Source: DATMYQ01 sp035560935 (GTDB lineage Bacteria; Bacillota; Negativicutes; Sporomusales; Sporomusaceae). Taken from it: a stretch of DNA of 7,054 nucleotides. Shown one piece after another: positions 1 to 5,458 of the stretch. The translations under genes were made by a program, and so were the position numbers. The stretch is from the NCBI GenBank assembly GCA_035560935.1, contig DATMYQ010000382.1, forward strand, positions 1 through 7,054. Reading direction: 5' to 3'. Position 1 is the stretch's first letter; each line of letters begins with the position of its first letter. The notes under the pieces were generated by a model. The model saw only the letters and a list, made by a program, of their open reading frames with translations, ran no database searches and was not told the DNA's origin.

Positions 1-68
1 GTGTTTTTACGGAGCAGGGAAGTGGCGCTCCCGAAGAGAACTATATTCTAAAATCGATTGCAGAGTAG
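1..68 (+). CDS. 3' end of an unidentified upstream gene (partial)
   Basis: The frame whose first complete codon is at base 3 is open from the window edge to a TAG at 66-68 and gives about 21 residues ending in NYILKSIAE. The acidic, polar composition and the close fit to the next gene (stop, 2 bases, then the GGAGGGG ribosome site of the HD gene) are what a co-transcribed upstream gene would show. The other two frames are less convincing: one stops at 49-51, and the other simply runs on into the HD gene. Too little is visible to name a family. Stand-alone HD proteins of the kind that follows are, to my recollection, sometimes found beside molybdenum-hydroxylase accessory genes, but nothing in these residues tests that. 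Confidence 0.5.
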   Translation, partial: VFTEQGSGAPEENYILKSIAE

Positions 69-82
69 ACGGAGGGGCAGAA

Positions 83-619
83 ATGGAGCAAGGTCGCTTT
101 CCGGGTCGGGAAGAATGTGAAGAAATTTTAGTGCGCGAAGCAGGTGGACAATCAAGGATTTTGGAGCATTCTCGTCTGGTGGCGGCAGTGGCGGAACGCT
201 TGGCGGAGGAACTGAGTCAGGCGGGAAACCCGGTGGACAGCCAGCTGCTCTGGGCGGCGGGATGCCTGCATGATATTGCCAAGGGACGGCCCCGGCATGC
301 CGCAGCCGCCGCAGATATTCTGCGGCGGCTGGGCTGGCCGGCGGTGGCGGAACTGGTGGCGGTGCACATGGATGTGCCGCTGGGCGGCGCTACGCCGGTG
401 ACTGCCGCCGAGGTGCTGTATCTGGCGGACAAGCTGACGGAAGGCAGCAAGGTGGCGGGTCTGGCCCGGCGTTTTGTGGCGGTGGGGGAACGTTATCCCG
501 ATGATCCGACGGCTCAGCGCAATATTGCGGCTCGGCTGCGCAAAGCCGAGCAGATTCAGAAAAAAGTGGAGGCGGCAACCGGCCGGAAGATCGAGGAATT
601 GACGGCGGGTTTGGGTTGA
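83..619 (+). CDS. HD-domain phosphohydrolase, stand-alone
   Basis: A 178-residue soluble protein made almost entirely of an HD domain, the metal-dependent phosphohydrolase fold. The expected metal ligands can be seen in order: His29 in LEHSRLV, the His63-Asp64 pair in CLHDIAKG, His72 and His95 (AVHMD), and the distal Asp116 in YLADKL. It has no HDIG-type GYP signature, no ppGpp synthetase part and no membrane segment. Residues 125-175 form a basic, helical tail. The ATG is preceded by GGAGGGG at 71-77 with 5-base spacing, which fixes the start. The substrate cannot be told from sequence; HD hydrolases act on nucleotides, cyclic nucleotides or other phosphoesters. It appears to be the last gene of its transcript, since a terminator follows. 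The HD assignment is firm and the biological role is unknown. Confidence 0.85.
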   Translation: MEQGRFPGREECEEILVREAGGQSRILEHSRLVAAVAERLAEELSQAGNPVDSQLLWAAGCLHDIAKGRPRHAAAAADILRRLGWPAVAELVAVHMDVPLGGATPVTAAEVLYLADKLTEGSKVAGLARRFVAVGERYPDDPTAQRNIAARLRKAEQIQKKVEAATGRKIEELTAGLG

Positions 620-658
620 GCCGGTTGGACAGGGGCCGTTGTGAAAAGGAAAAAGGAA

Positions 659-682
659 AAAAGCTCGGCCAAGAGAGCTTTT
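659..682 (+). terminator. First of two tandem hairpins after the HD gene
   Basis: AAAAGCTC (659-666) and GAGCTTTT (675-682) form a perfect 8-bp stem around an 8-base loop, with the T-run forming part of the right arm. It lies 39 bases after the HD gene stop. On its own it would be a weak terminator because little U-tract lies beyond the stem. It may act with the stronger hairpin that follows. Confidence 0.4.
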
Positions 683-694
683 AAATCGTGGATG

Positions 695-730
695 AAACCG
701 CACTTTACGCAAGCGTAGGGTGTGGTTTTT
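695..730 (+). terminator. Rho-independent terminator after the HD gene
   Basis: A long stem pairs bases 696-710 with 713-727. The inner part is the perfect TACGC/GCGTA pair, the outer part AACCGCAC with GTGTGGTT (one G-U), joined by two further G-U pairs. The tip is a tight four-base cAAg loop. TTTTT ends at 730. A strong stem followed immediately by a U-run is the standard intrinsic terminator form. It separates the HD unit from the mini-protein/metal-exporter unit downstream. Confidence 0.75.
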
Positions 731-884
731 CAATTAAGAAAGAGACTGGGAAAGACTTTTTCTTCAGGCGGCGTTGTTTTAAGAAAAATACCGCCGGATT
801 TGGTTTATTTGCGAAAAACAGTTGAACTAATGCCTAAGTGGAGTGTCTTGTTTATATAGGATCGTAAAAAGGGGAGTAAAAACC
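731..884 (+). other. Leader region ahead of the mini-protein and CDF gene
   Basis: No gene is supported here. GGCGG (767-771) and CCGCC (791-795) can pair around an A/T-rich 19-base stretch that itself contains TTTT/AAAA. TTGAAC (822-827) and TATATA (853-858) look like promoter elements, but their 25-base spacing is too long for a normal sigma-70 promoter, so I do not call one. I looked for the repeated GGGCAG-like cores of nickel/cobalt riboswitches and for the yybP-ykoY manganese riboswitch pattern and did not recognise either. A promoter for the downstream unit presumably lies here. Confidence 0.35.
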
Positions 885-995
885 ATGAAAAAAATAATGG
901 GAAAATTGTTCGCTGTATTGCTGACGATATTGGCGGAACAGGCCATGGCCTGGGCACGGAAAAAATACAGCAGTAAAAGCAGGGGGGCGGGATAA
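885..995 (+). CDS. Hydrophobic 36-residue mini-protein upstream of the CDF exporter
   Basis: An ATG at 885 opens a 36-codon frame ending with TAA at 993-995. It is preceded by GGGGAG at 871-876 with 8-base spacing, a good ribosome site. The peptide starts MKKIMGKLF, has a hydrophobic segment at about residues 8-18 (LFAVLLTILAE), then AEQAMAWARKK and a strongly basic Lys/Ser/Arg tail. It could be a single-pass or amphipathic membrane peptide, or a short secretory leader with a cut after AMA. The stop lies 2 bases before the GTG of the CDF gene and the frame spans that gene's putative ribosome site, so translational coupling is likely. I do not recognise a family. It might be an accessory subunit or regulator of the exporter, or a leader peptide. 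That it is a real gene is supported by the ribosome site, composition and spacing only. Confidence 0.6.
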   Translation: MKKIMGKLFAVLLTILAEQAMAWARKKYSSKSRGAG

Positions 996-997
996 AG

Positions 998-1888
998 GTG
1001 GATCAATCGATGCAGAAGAAAGAACGGGCGGCCTTGCTGTCCGTGGCCTCCAACTCGTTGTTGACGCTGTCCAAGATCGTGGTCGGTGTTATGACTGGCG
1101 CCTTGAGCGTGTTGTCGGAAGCGGCCCATTCCGGTGTTGATTTATTGGCTTCGCTGATTGCGTATTATTCGGTCAGGCAGTCGGGAAAGCCAGCGGATTT
1201 GCGACATCCATACGGACACGGAAAAATCGAAAATCTGTCAGCGGCGGTGGAAGCGCTGCTGATTGTATTGGCGGCGATCTGGATTATTTGGGAAGCCATG
1301 CATAAGCTGAAGCTGCCGGGCGAAGTCCAGGCAATCGATTATGGTATCGTGGCAATGGTATTATCCATTATTATGAATGTGCTGGTATCCCGCTATTTGT
1401 TCAAAGTGGCGCGGGAAACGGAGTCGCCGGCGCTAGAGGCCGATGCGCTGCATTTGCAGGCAGATATTTGGACTTCCCTGGGGGTTTTGACGGGGCTGGT
1501 GGCGATTAAAATCACCGGATTCCTATGGCTGGATCCAATGATTGCCATAGTGGTGGCCTTGTTCATTTTCAAGGCCGGATATGACATGACGAAAAGCAAT
1601 GTCGCTGATTTGATGGACAGTGGTTTTTGCCAAAGCGTAGCGGAAGTGTTGGCGGCTGAAATTGACCGGCATCCGGAAGTGGTCGGTTATCGCGAGTTGC
1701 GCACACGGCGCGGCGGCAAGCAGAAATTTGTTGATATTACGCTGCAGTTTACACCGGAAATATCTTTAAAAGAGGCTCATCGCGTCAGCCATGAAATGGA
1801 GATTGCTTTACGCCGCTATTTTACGCATCTGGATATGGTGATTCATTTGGAACCTATTGAAGAAAGTGGAAAAGGAACTTTGCCGTAA
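998..1888 (+). CDS. Cation diffusion facilitator (CDF) metal exporter
   Basis: A 296-residue inner-membrane divalent-metal/proton antiporter of the cation diffusion facilitator family, which removes metal from the cytoplasm. About six membrane helices fill residues 12-195, followed by a cytoplasmic ferredoxin-like domain (about 205-290). The transport site is visible as HxxxD in helix 2 (His44, Asp48 in EAAHSGVD) and HxxxD in helix 5 (His152, Asp156 in LHLQAD). The conserved HPYGHGKIE loop (70-78) is present. Two His/Asp pairs are typical of zinc-type members, while manganese-type members usually carry Asn/Asp combinations, so zinc or a similar metal is the best inference. Two starts are possible: GTG 998 behind AGGGGGG (981-987), or ATG 1010 behind AAGGTGG (995-1001). 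The latter would shorten the protein by four residues. It is probably co-transcribed with the mini-protein immediately upstream. Confidence 0.92.
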   Translation: MDQSMQKKERAALLSVASNSLLTLSKIVVGVMTGALSVLSEAAHSGVDLLASLIAYYSVRQSGKPADLRHPYGHGKIENLSAAVEALLIVLAAIWIIWEAMHKLKLPGEVQAIDYGIVAMVLSIIMNVLVSRYLFKVARETESPALEADALHLQADIWTSLGVLTGLVAIKITGFLWLDPMIAIVVALFIFKAGYDMTKSNVADLMDSGFCQSVAEVLAAEIDRHPEVVGYRELRTRRGGKQKFVDITLQFTPEISLKEAHRVSHEMEIALRRYFTHLDMVIHLEPIEESGKGTLP

Positions 1889-2008
1889 TGAGGCGGGAGA
1901 GGTGTGTTCAACGGCGAAAGCATCGGGCATTGCTGCGTAGGTGAATCGGGAGCGACGGCGAATACAGCAGGATAAGAGTCGTGAAAGGTTAGGGATGGTG
2001 ATGCGGCA

Positions 2009-2572
2009 ATGATGGAAAGTCATAGGATGTGGCTGCAAGACGCACGAAATGGCGACAAGGCGGCGTTCGGCCATTTAGTCAGATTCCATCAGGAACGGTT
2101 GCTGTGCTTGGCTTATGCTGTTTTAGGCAATCGTCATGATGCGGAAGATGTGGTGCAAGAGTCCTTTGTCAAAGCCTATCTGGTGCTGGATCAGCTAAAA
2201 GATCCCAATGCCTTCCGGCGCTGGCTGCTGCGCATCACGGTCAACAAGGCGATTAATTGGAAGAAAAAGACGGCGCGGAGTTGGCTGGAATTGGATAAGC
2301 AGACGGCGCTGCAAAGTGGGGAACCGCCGGAACAGCGCTTGGAAACCTTGGAAAGACGAAAACAACTGCAAGCGGCGCTGGGACAGCTGACGCCGCAGCA
2401 TCGTGCGGTGTTGGCGCTGCGCGAAGAGGAACAGTTGTCCTACGAAGAGATTGGTGAACTGCTGGGTCTGCCGATCGGAACCGTACGTTCCCGGATCAGC
2501 TATGCCCGGCAAAGGTTAAGGGCGGCGTTTCTGTCGCTGGACAACAGCCAGGAAGGCGGTGGCGTAACATGA
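2009..2572 (+). CDS. ECF (group 4) RNA polymerase sigma factor
   Basis: A 187-residue extracytoplasmic-function sigma factor that directs RNA polymerase to a stress or envelope regulon. Region 2 covers about residues 18-85, with the core-binding and -10 reading part around DAEDVVQESFVKAY (44-57) and FRRWLLRITVNKA (69-81). Region 4 covers about 115-172, with the -35-reading helix-turn-helix LSYEEIGELLGLPIGTVRSR (143-162). Regions 1 and 3 are absent, as expected for this group. ATG codons at 2009, 2012 and 2027 are all usable. GGTGAT at 1997-2002 fits the first, and the family usually begins near the LQDARNGD segment. The last 4 bases overlap the anti-sigma gene. The 120 bases upstream hold no clear terminator and no convincing ECF-type (AAC/CGT) promoter at the usual 16-17 base spacing, so autoregulation is unproven. 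Confidence 0.93.
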   Translation: MMESHRMWLQDARNGDKAAFGHLVRFHQERLLCLAYAVLGNRHDAEDVVQESFVKAYLVLDQLKDPNAFRRWLLRITVNKAINWKKKTARSWLELDKQTALQSGEPPEQRLETLERRKQLQAALGQLTPQHRAVLALREEEQLSYEEIGELLGLPIGTVRSRISYARQRLRAAFLSLDNSQEGGGVT

Positions 2573-3069
2573 GCTGTAAGCAATGCCAGGAACGGCTTTC
2601 GGCATATCTGGACGGCGAGCTGGGAAAACAGGAAACGGGCGAAATCAAAGAACATTTGCGGCAATGCGCTGAGTGCGGGGAAAGGCTGCGCGACATGCTT
2701 GCCTTGCAGCGGCCGTTTGCCTCTTTGTTTCTGGAATTGCCGGAACAGGAGCTGCTGGAGCAGCGTGTTCTGCAAAAACTGCCGGAGCGGCGTGCCATAA
2801 GCGTTGTGCCCCAAGTTTCTTGGCGGATAGCGGGCATAACCGGGGTCGGAGTATTGGCGGTCAGTTTATTGCTGGCGTTTGGACCGGTTTGGTATCCGTT
2901 TTTACGGATATTGTTCGAAGTGTTCGGTCAGTTCTTGTATGTGCCGTTACTGTTGCTGGCGGACAAACCGCTTTGGCGGTGGGGGATGGCGGTTGGCGCA
3001 GTTATCGCCGTGGCGGCTTTGATCCGGTTGCTGCGGGCAAAACCACGAGACAAGGAGGAGTCGTCATGA
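2569..3069 (+). CDS. Zinc-finger (ZAS/zf-HC2) membrane anti-sigma factor
   Basis: A 166-residue anti-sigma factor expected to bind the preceding ECF sigma and hold it at the membrane until an envelope signal destroys or opens it. The cytoplasmic N-terminus carries the zinc anti-sigma signature His29-x3-Cys33-x2-Cys36 (HLRQCAEC), plus an earlier Cys3-x2-Cys6. DGELG (15-19) is typical of the family. A helical linker (about 40-80) follows. Hydrophobic segments lie at about 86-109, 118-131 and 139-155, so the C-terminal half is mostly membrane-embedded rather than a large external sensor. The tail is charged (KPRDKEESS). Its ATG overlaps the sigma stop as ATGA, so the pair is translationally coupled. 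Its own stop overlaps the next start in the same way. The partner sigma is inferred from position, the usual arrangement. Confidence 0.9.
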   Translation: MSCKQCQERLSAYLDGELGKQETGEIKEHLRQCAECGERLRDMLALQRPFASLFLELPEQELLEQRVLQKLPERRAISVVPQVSWRIAGITGVGVLAVSLLLAFGPVWYPFLRILFEVFGQFLYVPLLLLADKPLWRWGMAVGAVIAVAALIRLLRAKPRDKEESS

Positions 3070-3944
3070 AAAGACTCGGTATGGTGATAACCATCTTGCT
3101 GGCGCTTGTTTTGCCTGGGATCGGTCAAGCGGAAGAGGGAAAGACTCATTTGCAGAATGCGTGGCAGGTAACGCAGGGACTGGCCGAGCATAGCAAGACC
3201 GGTCCGAAAACACCATTGATCATCACGCCGTCCAACCGGGTTCATGACGTATTGGCCGTGGGCAATGACGCCCATATCTACGGTCAGGTGGAAGATGAGG
3301 TTGTGGTGATCCACGGCGACGCATATATTCATGCCGGGGCGGTTGTGAATGATAAGGTGGTGGCCATCGGCGGGCAGGTGTATATGGAGGACGGCGCCAG
3401 CGCTGCCAAGGGTGTATTTTCGCTGGGGACGGACAGCGTGCTCATGACAAGTCTGTTTTTGGCTGGAACCCTGATGCTGTTGTTGGGGATTGCACAGCTG
3501 CTGCTGTCGATTGCTGCGCTGCTGCTTGTTCCGGCAGCGCAGCGGACTGGAGCGGACCGACTTCGTACGATGTACTGGCGCTTGCAGGAAACACCGGGAA
3601 GAGTGTGTATTGTGGGCGTATGCGGCTTGGTGTTAAGTTTTCTGCTGGTGATACTGCTGGGCGTGAGTATTTATGGAATTCCGTTGGCGTTGCTGGGAAT
3701 AGTGATTTTGCTCTGCAGCGCTATTTATGGGATGACAGGGGTGGCATTGGAAGTCAATCGCTGGTTTGGCAATGGAGAATGCGGCGAAGAAGGGCTGACA
3801 GCGAATTTATTTCGCGGGACCTTGCTGCTGACCGGTGCGGCTAATTTGCCGATCATTGGCCTGTTTATCGTATTGGGGACTGCCGTTCTGGGGCTGGGAT
3901 CAGTGTTGCTGCTGATTGGCGGCAAAAGAGAGGAAAAAGGCTGA
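3066..3944 (+). CDS. Membrane protein with bactofilin-like beta-repeat, anti-sigma operon
   Basis: A 292-residue exported or membrane protein. A signal peptide or first helix (1-22, ending GIGQA before EE) leads into a polar stretch. Residues 61-111 form about three repeats of the pattern D-x-V-x-x-x-G-[DNQ]-x-x-x-x-x-G (VLAVGNDAHIYG, VVVIHGDAYIHAG, VVAIGGQVYMEDG). This resembles the short right-handed beta-helix turns of bactofilin/polymer-forming proteins. Hydrophobic segments follow at about 130-156, 180-200, 202-228 and 250-284. The start at 3066 is fixed by AAGGAGGAG (3052-3060) and the ATGA overlap with the anti-sigma stop. The same frame is open back to 2673, but that part lies inside the anti-sigma gene and is not real. 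Position suggests an envelope-stress effector or a modulator of the anti-sigma. The fold is inferred from pattern only and is much shorter than a full bactofilin domain. Confidence 0.85.
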   Translation: MKRLGMVITILLALVLPGIGQAEEGKTHLQNAWQVTQGLAEHSKTGPKTPLIITPSNRVHDVLAVGNDAHIYGQVEDEVVVIHGDAYIHAGAVVNDKVVAIGGQVYMEDGASAAKGVFSLGTDSVLMTSLFLAGTLMLLLGIAQLLLSIAALLLVPAAQRTGADRLRTMYWRLQETPGRVCIVGVCGLVLSFLLVILLGVSIYGIPLALLGIVILLCSAIYGMTGVALEVNRWFGNGECGEEGLTANLFRGTLLLTGAANLPIIGLFIVLGTAVLGLGSVLLLIGGKREEKG

Positions 3945-3980
3945 GTTGGCAACAAATAGTATGGGAAAAGAGGAATGGAT

Positions 3981-4283
3981 ATGAAACGATGGGCTGGGGC
4001 TGTTTTGGCAGCAGGTGTAATTGTATTGAGCATGCTGGGTCCGGCGGCTGCGGTAGTGAATACGGCGAACACGCCTTCGGAATTCACCTATTATAAAATA
4101 GGCGTATTTTTTACTGTTGGCGAAACGGTGGCTGCGGATAGCCAAGGATTTCACCTACATGGACAAATCTCCAACAAGTATAACGTATTAGGTATCGAGA
4201 AATTCAAATACGCTCCGCAGTATGACCTGGTAGTGGCGAAATTAAGCGGATTGATTGAAGTGGCGCAGGCGGAAGTGCCATAA
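3981..4283 (+). CDS. Small secreted protein of unknown function
   Basis: A 100-residue protein with a clear signal peptide: MKRW, a hydrophobic core to about residue 20, and a probable cut after GPAAA at 24. The mature part of about 76 residues has no cysteine and no further membrane helix, and mixes aromatic and beta-prone segments (TYYKIGVFFTVGE, YDLVVAKLSGL). An in-frame ATG lies at 3975, but the ribosome site AGAGGA (3969-3974) abuts it directly. The same site is 6 bases from the ATG at 3981, which therefore decides the start. It lies 36 bases after the bactofilin-like gene with no terminator between, so it is probably the last gene of the sigma/anti-sigma operon. I do not recognise a family. 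An envelope role follows from the signal peptide and context only. Confidence 0.75.
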   Translation: MKRWAGAVLAAGVIVLSMLGPAAAVVNTANTPSEFTYYKIGVFFTVGETVAADSQGFHLHGQISNKYNVLGIEKFKYAPQYDLVVAKLSGLIEVAQAEVP

Positions 4284-4384
4284 TCGCCGCTTTAGGCAGA
4301 CTGCACGCAAGAATTGGAGAGCGATAAATCAAGACGGAAAAGGCGGCGTCAAGATGGCATGACTTGCAAACCGTGTGCTAAACG

Positions 4385-4427
4385 AATCAAGGCCGTTGTT
4401 CATGATAGATGAACAATGGCCTTGATT
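4385..4427. terminator. 19-bp inverted repeat between convergent genes, probable bidirectional terminator
   Basis: AATCAAGGCC, one G-U position and TTGTTCAT (4385-4403) pair with ATGAACAA, T and GGCCTTGATT (4409-4427) around a 5-base GATAG loop. It lies between the + strand operon, whose last stop is at 4283, and the minus-strand DHH gene, whose stop is at 4493. That is where a shared terminator is expected. The U-rich part is modest: TTGATTT on the + strand and TTGATTCGTTT on the minus strand. The rest of 4284-4492 contains no gene I can support. Confidence 0.6.
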
Positions 4428-4492
4428 TCACCACAAAAGTACGGTCATTTGAAGGAAAGGTCCGTGTTTTGCACGCCGGGGAACGGCGGGAA

Positions 4493-5425
4493 TCAGCCGT
4501 CGGCGTTGATTTGAGCGATGAGTTTTTGCAGTACTTCCGTCGCCTGGTCATTGGGGATTTGGCAGGTGCCGGCGTTGGCGTGGCCGCCGCCGTGGTACTG
4601 CAGCATCAGTTCGCCGATATTGGTCCGTGCGCTGCGGTTGAAGATAGATTTGCCCACGGTGAAGACGGTGTTTTGCTTCTGCACGCCCCAAATCACATGG
4701 ATGGAAATATTGCAGTCAGGGAACAGGGCGTAAATCATAAAGCGGTTGCCGGCGTAAATCGGATCTTCCTGCAGCAGATTCAGCACGACCACGTTTTTAT
4801 GCACGGTGGCGCAGCGCTTGATCTGATCGCTGAATTTTGCGGCGTGATCCCGGTAGAGGGATACCCGCTCCTGCACGTCTGGCAATTGAAGAATTTCTTC
4901 AATTGTGTGGTCTTTGCAGTAGGCGATCAGGTCCATCATCAGCTGATAGTTGGAAACCCGGAATTCGCGGAAACGGCCCAGGCCGGTGCGGGCGTCCATG
5001 ATGAAGCTGAGCAGGTCCCAGCCTTTGGGGTTGAGTACGTCGTCGAGGGAGAACTGGGCCGCATCGGCTTTGTCCACCGCGGCCATCATGTCGTCGGCGA
5101 TGTGTGGGAATTTTTGCTTGCCGCCGAAATAACGGTAAACGACCCCGGCGGCGGAAGCTGCTTCCGGTTCAATAATGTGGTTGGCTTTTTTTTCATCCAG
5201 CCGCAGGGTTTCGCTGGAATGATGGTCAAAAGCCAGATGGACGCCGTCAACATACGGCAGGTTGGTGGTAATGTCGCGGGCGGAAATTTCAATTTTTCCG
5301 TCCTGCATGTCTTTGGGATGGACAAACTTGATGTCATCGATCATGTCCAGATCTCGCAATAAGACCGCGCAGACCAGTCCGTCAAAATCGCTACGGGTGA
5401 CTAGCCGATATTTTTCTGTATTCAT
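4493..5425 (-). CDS. DHH/DHHA1 family phosphoesterase, exopolyphosphatase-like
   Basis: A 310-residue cytoplasmic phosphoesterase of the DHH superfamily (Mn-dependent nanoRNases, pAp and cyclic-dinucleotide hydrolases, exopolyphosphatases). Motif I is TRSDFDGL with Asp13 and Asp15. Motif II is Asp51 in ARDITTN, motif III FDHHSSE (Asp67-His68-His69), and motif IV AVDKAD (Asp118, Asp121). The C-terminal DHHA1 domain shows the GGGHANAG substrate loop (279-286). Motif I has Arg11 where many relatives have His. To my recollection this SDFDG form marks a subgroup annotated as exopolyphosphatase, but the substrate is unproven. The start is the ATG at 5425, 8 bases from GGAGG (complement of 5434-5438). 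A GTG at 5432-5434 overlaps that site and is rejected. It lies 33 bases downstream of the GH26-like gene and is probably in one transcript with it. Confidence 0.88.
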   Translation of the reverse strand: MNTEKYRLVTRSDFDGLVCAVLLRDLDMIDDIKFVHPKDMQDGKIEISARDITTNLPYVDGVHLAFDHHSSETLRLDEKKANHIIEPEAASAAGVVYRYFGGKQKFPHIADDMMAAVDKADAAQFSLDDVLNPKGWDLLSFIMDARTGLGRFREFRVSNYQLMMDLIAYCKDHTIEEILQLPDVQERVSLYRDHAAKFSDQIKRCATVHKNVVVLNLLQEDPIYAGNRFMIYALFPDCNISIHVIWGVQKQNTVFTVGKSIFNRSARTNIGELMLQYHGGGHANAGTCQIPNDQATEVLQKLIAQINADG

Positions 5426-5433
5426 TGCTACCA

Positions 5434-5439
5434 CCTCCC
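5434..5439 (-). promoter_or_regulatory. Ribosome binding site deciding the DHH gene start
   Basis: Read on the minus strand this is GGGAGG, 8 bases before the ATG at 5425. It overlaps the in-frame GTG at 5434, so that upstream codon cannot be the start served by this site. Confidence 0.7.
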
Positions 5440-5458
5440 AAGATAATCTATTTCCATT

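Noticed and set aside
641..718. Short GTG frame giving a 25-residue basic peptide (VKRKKEKSSAKR...)
   Set aside because: Weak ribosome site, Lys-rich composition from an A-rich stretch, and the frame runs into the terminator stem.
152..733. 193-codon minus-strand frame opposite the HD gene
   Set aside because: Arg/His/Gln-rich shadow product with no motif, starting past the terminator; the + strand has all HD metal ligands.
939..952. 14-bp perfect palindrome CAGGCCATGGCCTG in the mini-gene
   Set aside because: About one such palindrome is expected every few windows of this size by chance, and it lies in coding sequence.
1909..1939. CAAC ... CGTA as an ECF promoter for the sigma operon
   Set aside because: Spacing of 23 bases between the elements is too long for an AAC/CGT type ECF promoter.
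1888..1944. 18-codon Arg-rich frame after the CDF gene
   Set aside because: Too short, overlaps the CDF stop, and extreme Arg content suggests chance.
2673..3065. Upstream extension of the bactofilin-like frame that would give a 423-residue protein
   Set aside because: It lies wholly inside the anti-sigma gene in another frame, has no ribosome site, and the true start at 3066 has AAGGAGGAG and an ATGA overlap.
4285..4348. CGCCGC and GGCGGCG as a stem after the small secreted protein
   Set aside because: Loop of over 50 bases and a short stem; the 4385-4427 repeat is a far better terminator candidate.
4474..4488. CGCCG/CGGCG hairpin just after the DHH gene stop
   Set aside because: Only 5 bp with no U-run on the minus strand; not enough to call a terminator.
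4409..5362. 317-codon open frame on the + strand opposite the DHH gene
   Set aside because: Antisense shadow; its ATG lies within the intergenic inverted repeat and the minus strand has full DHH/GGGH motifs.
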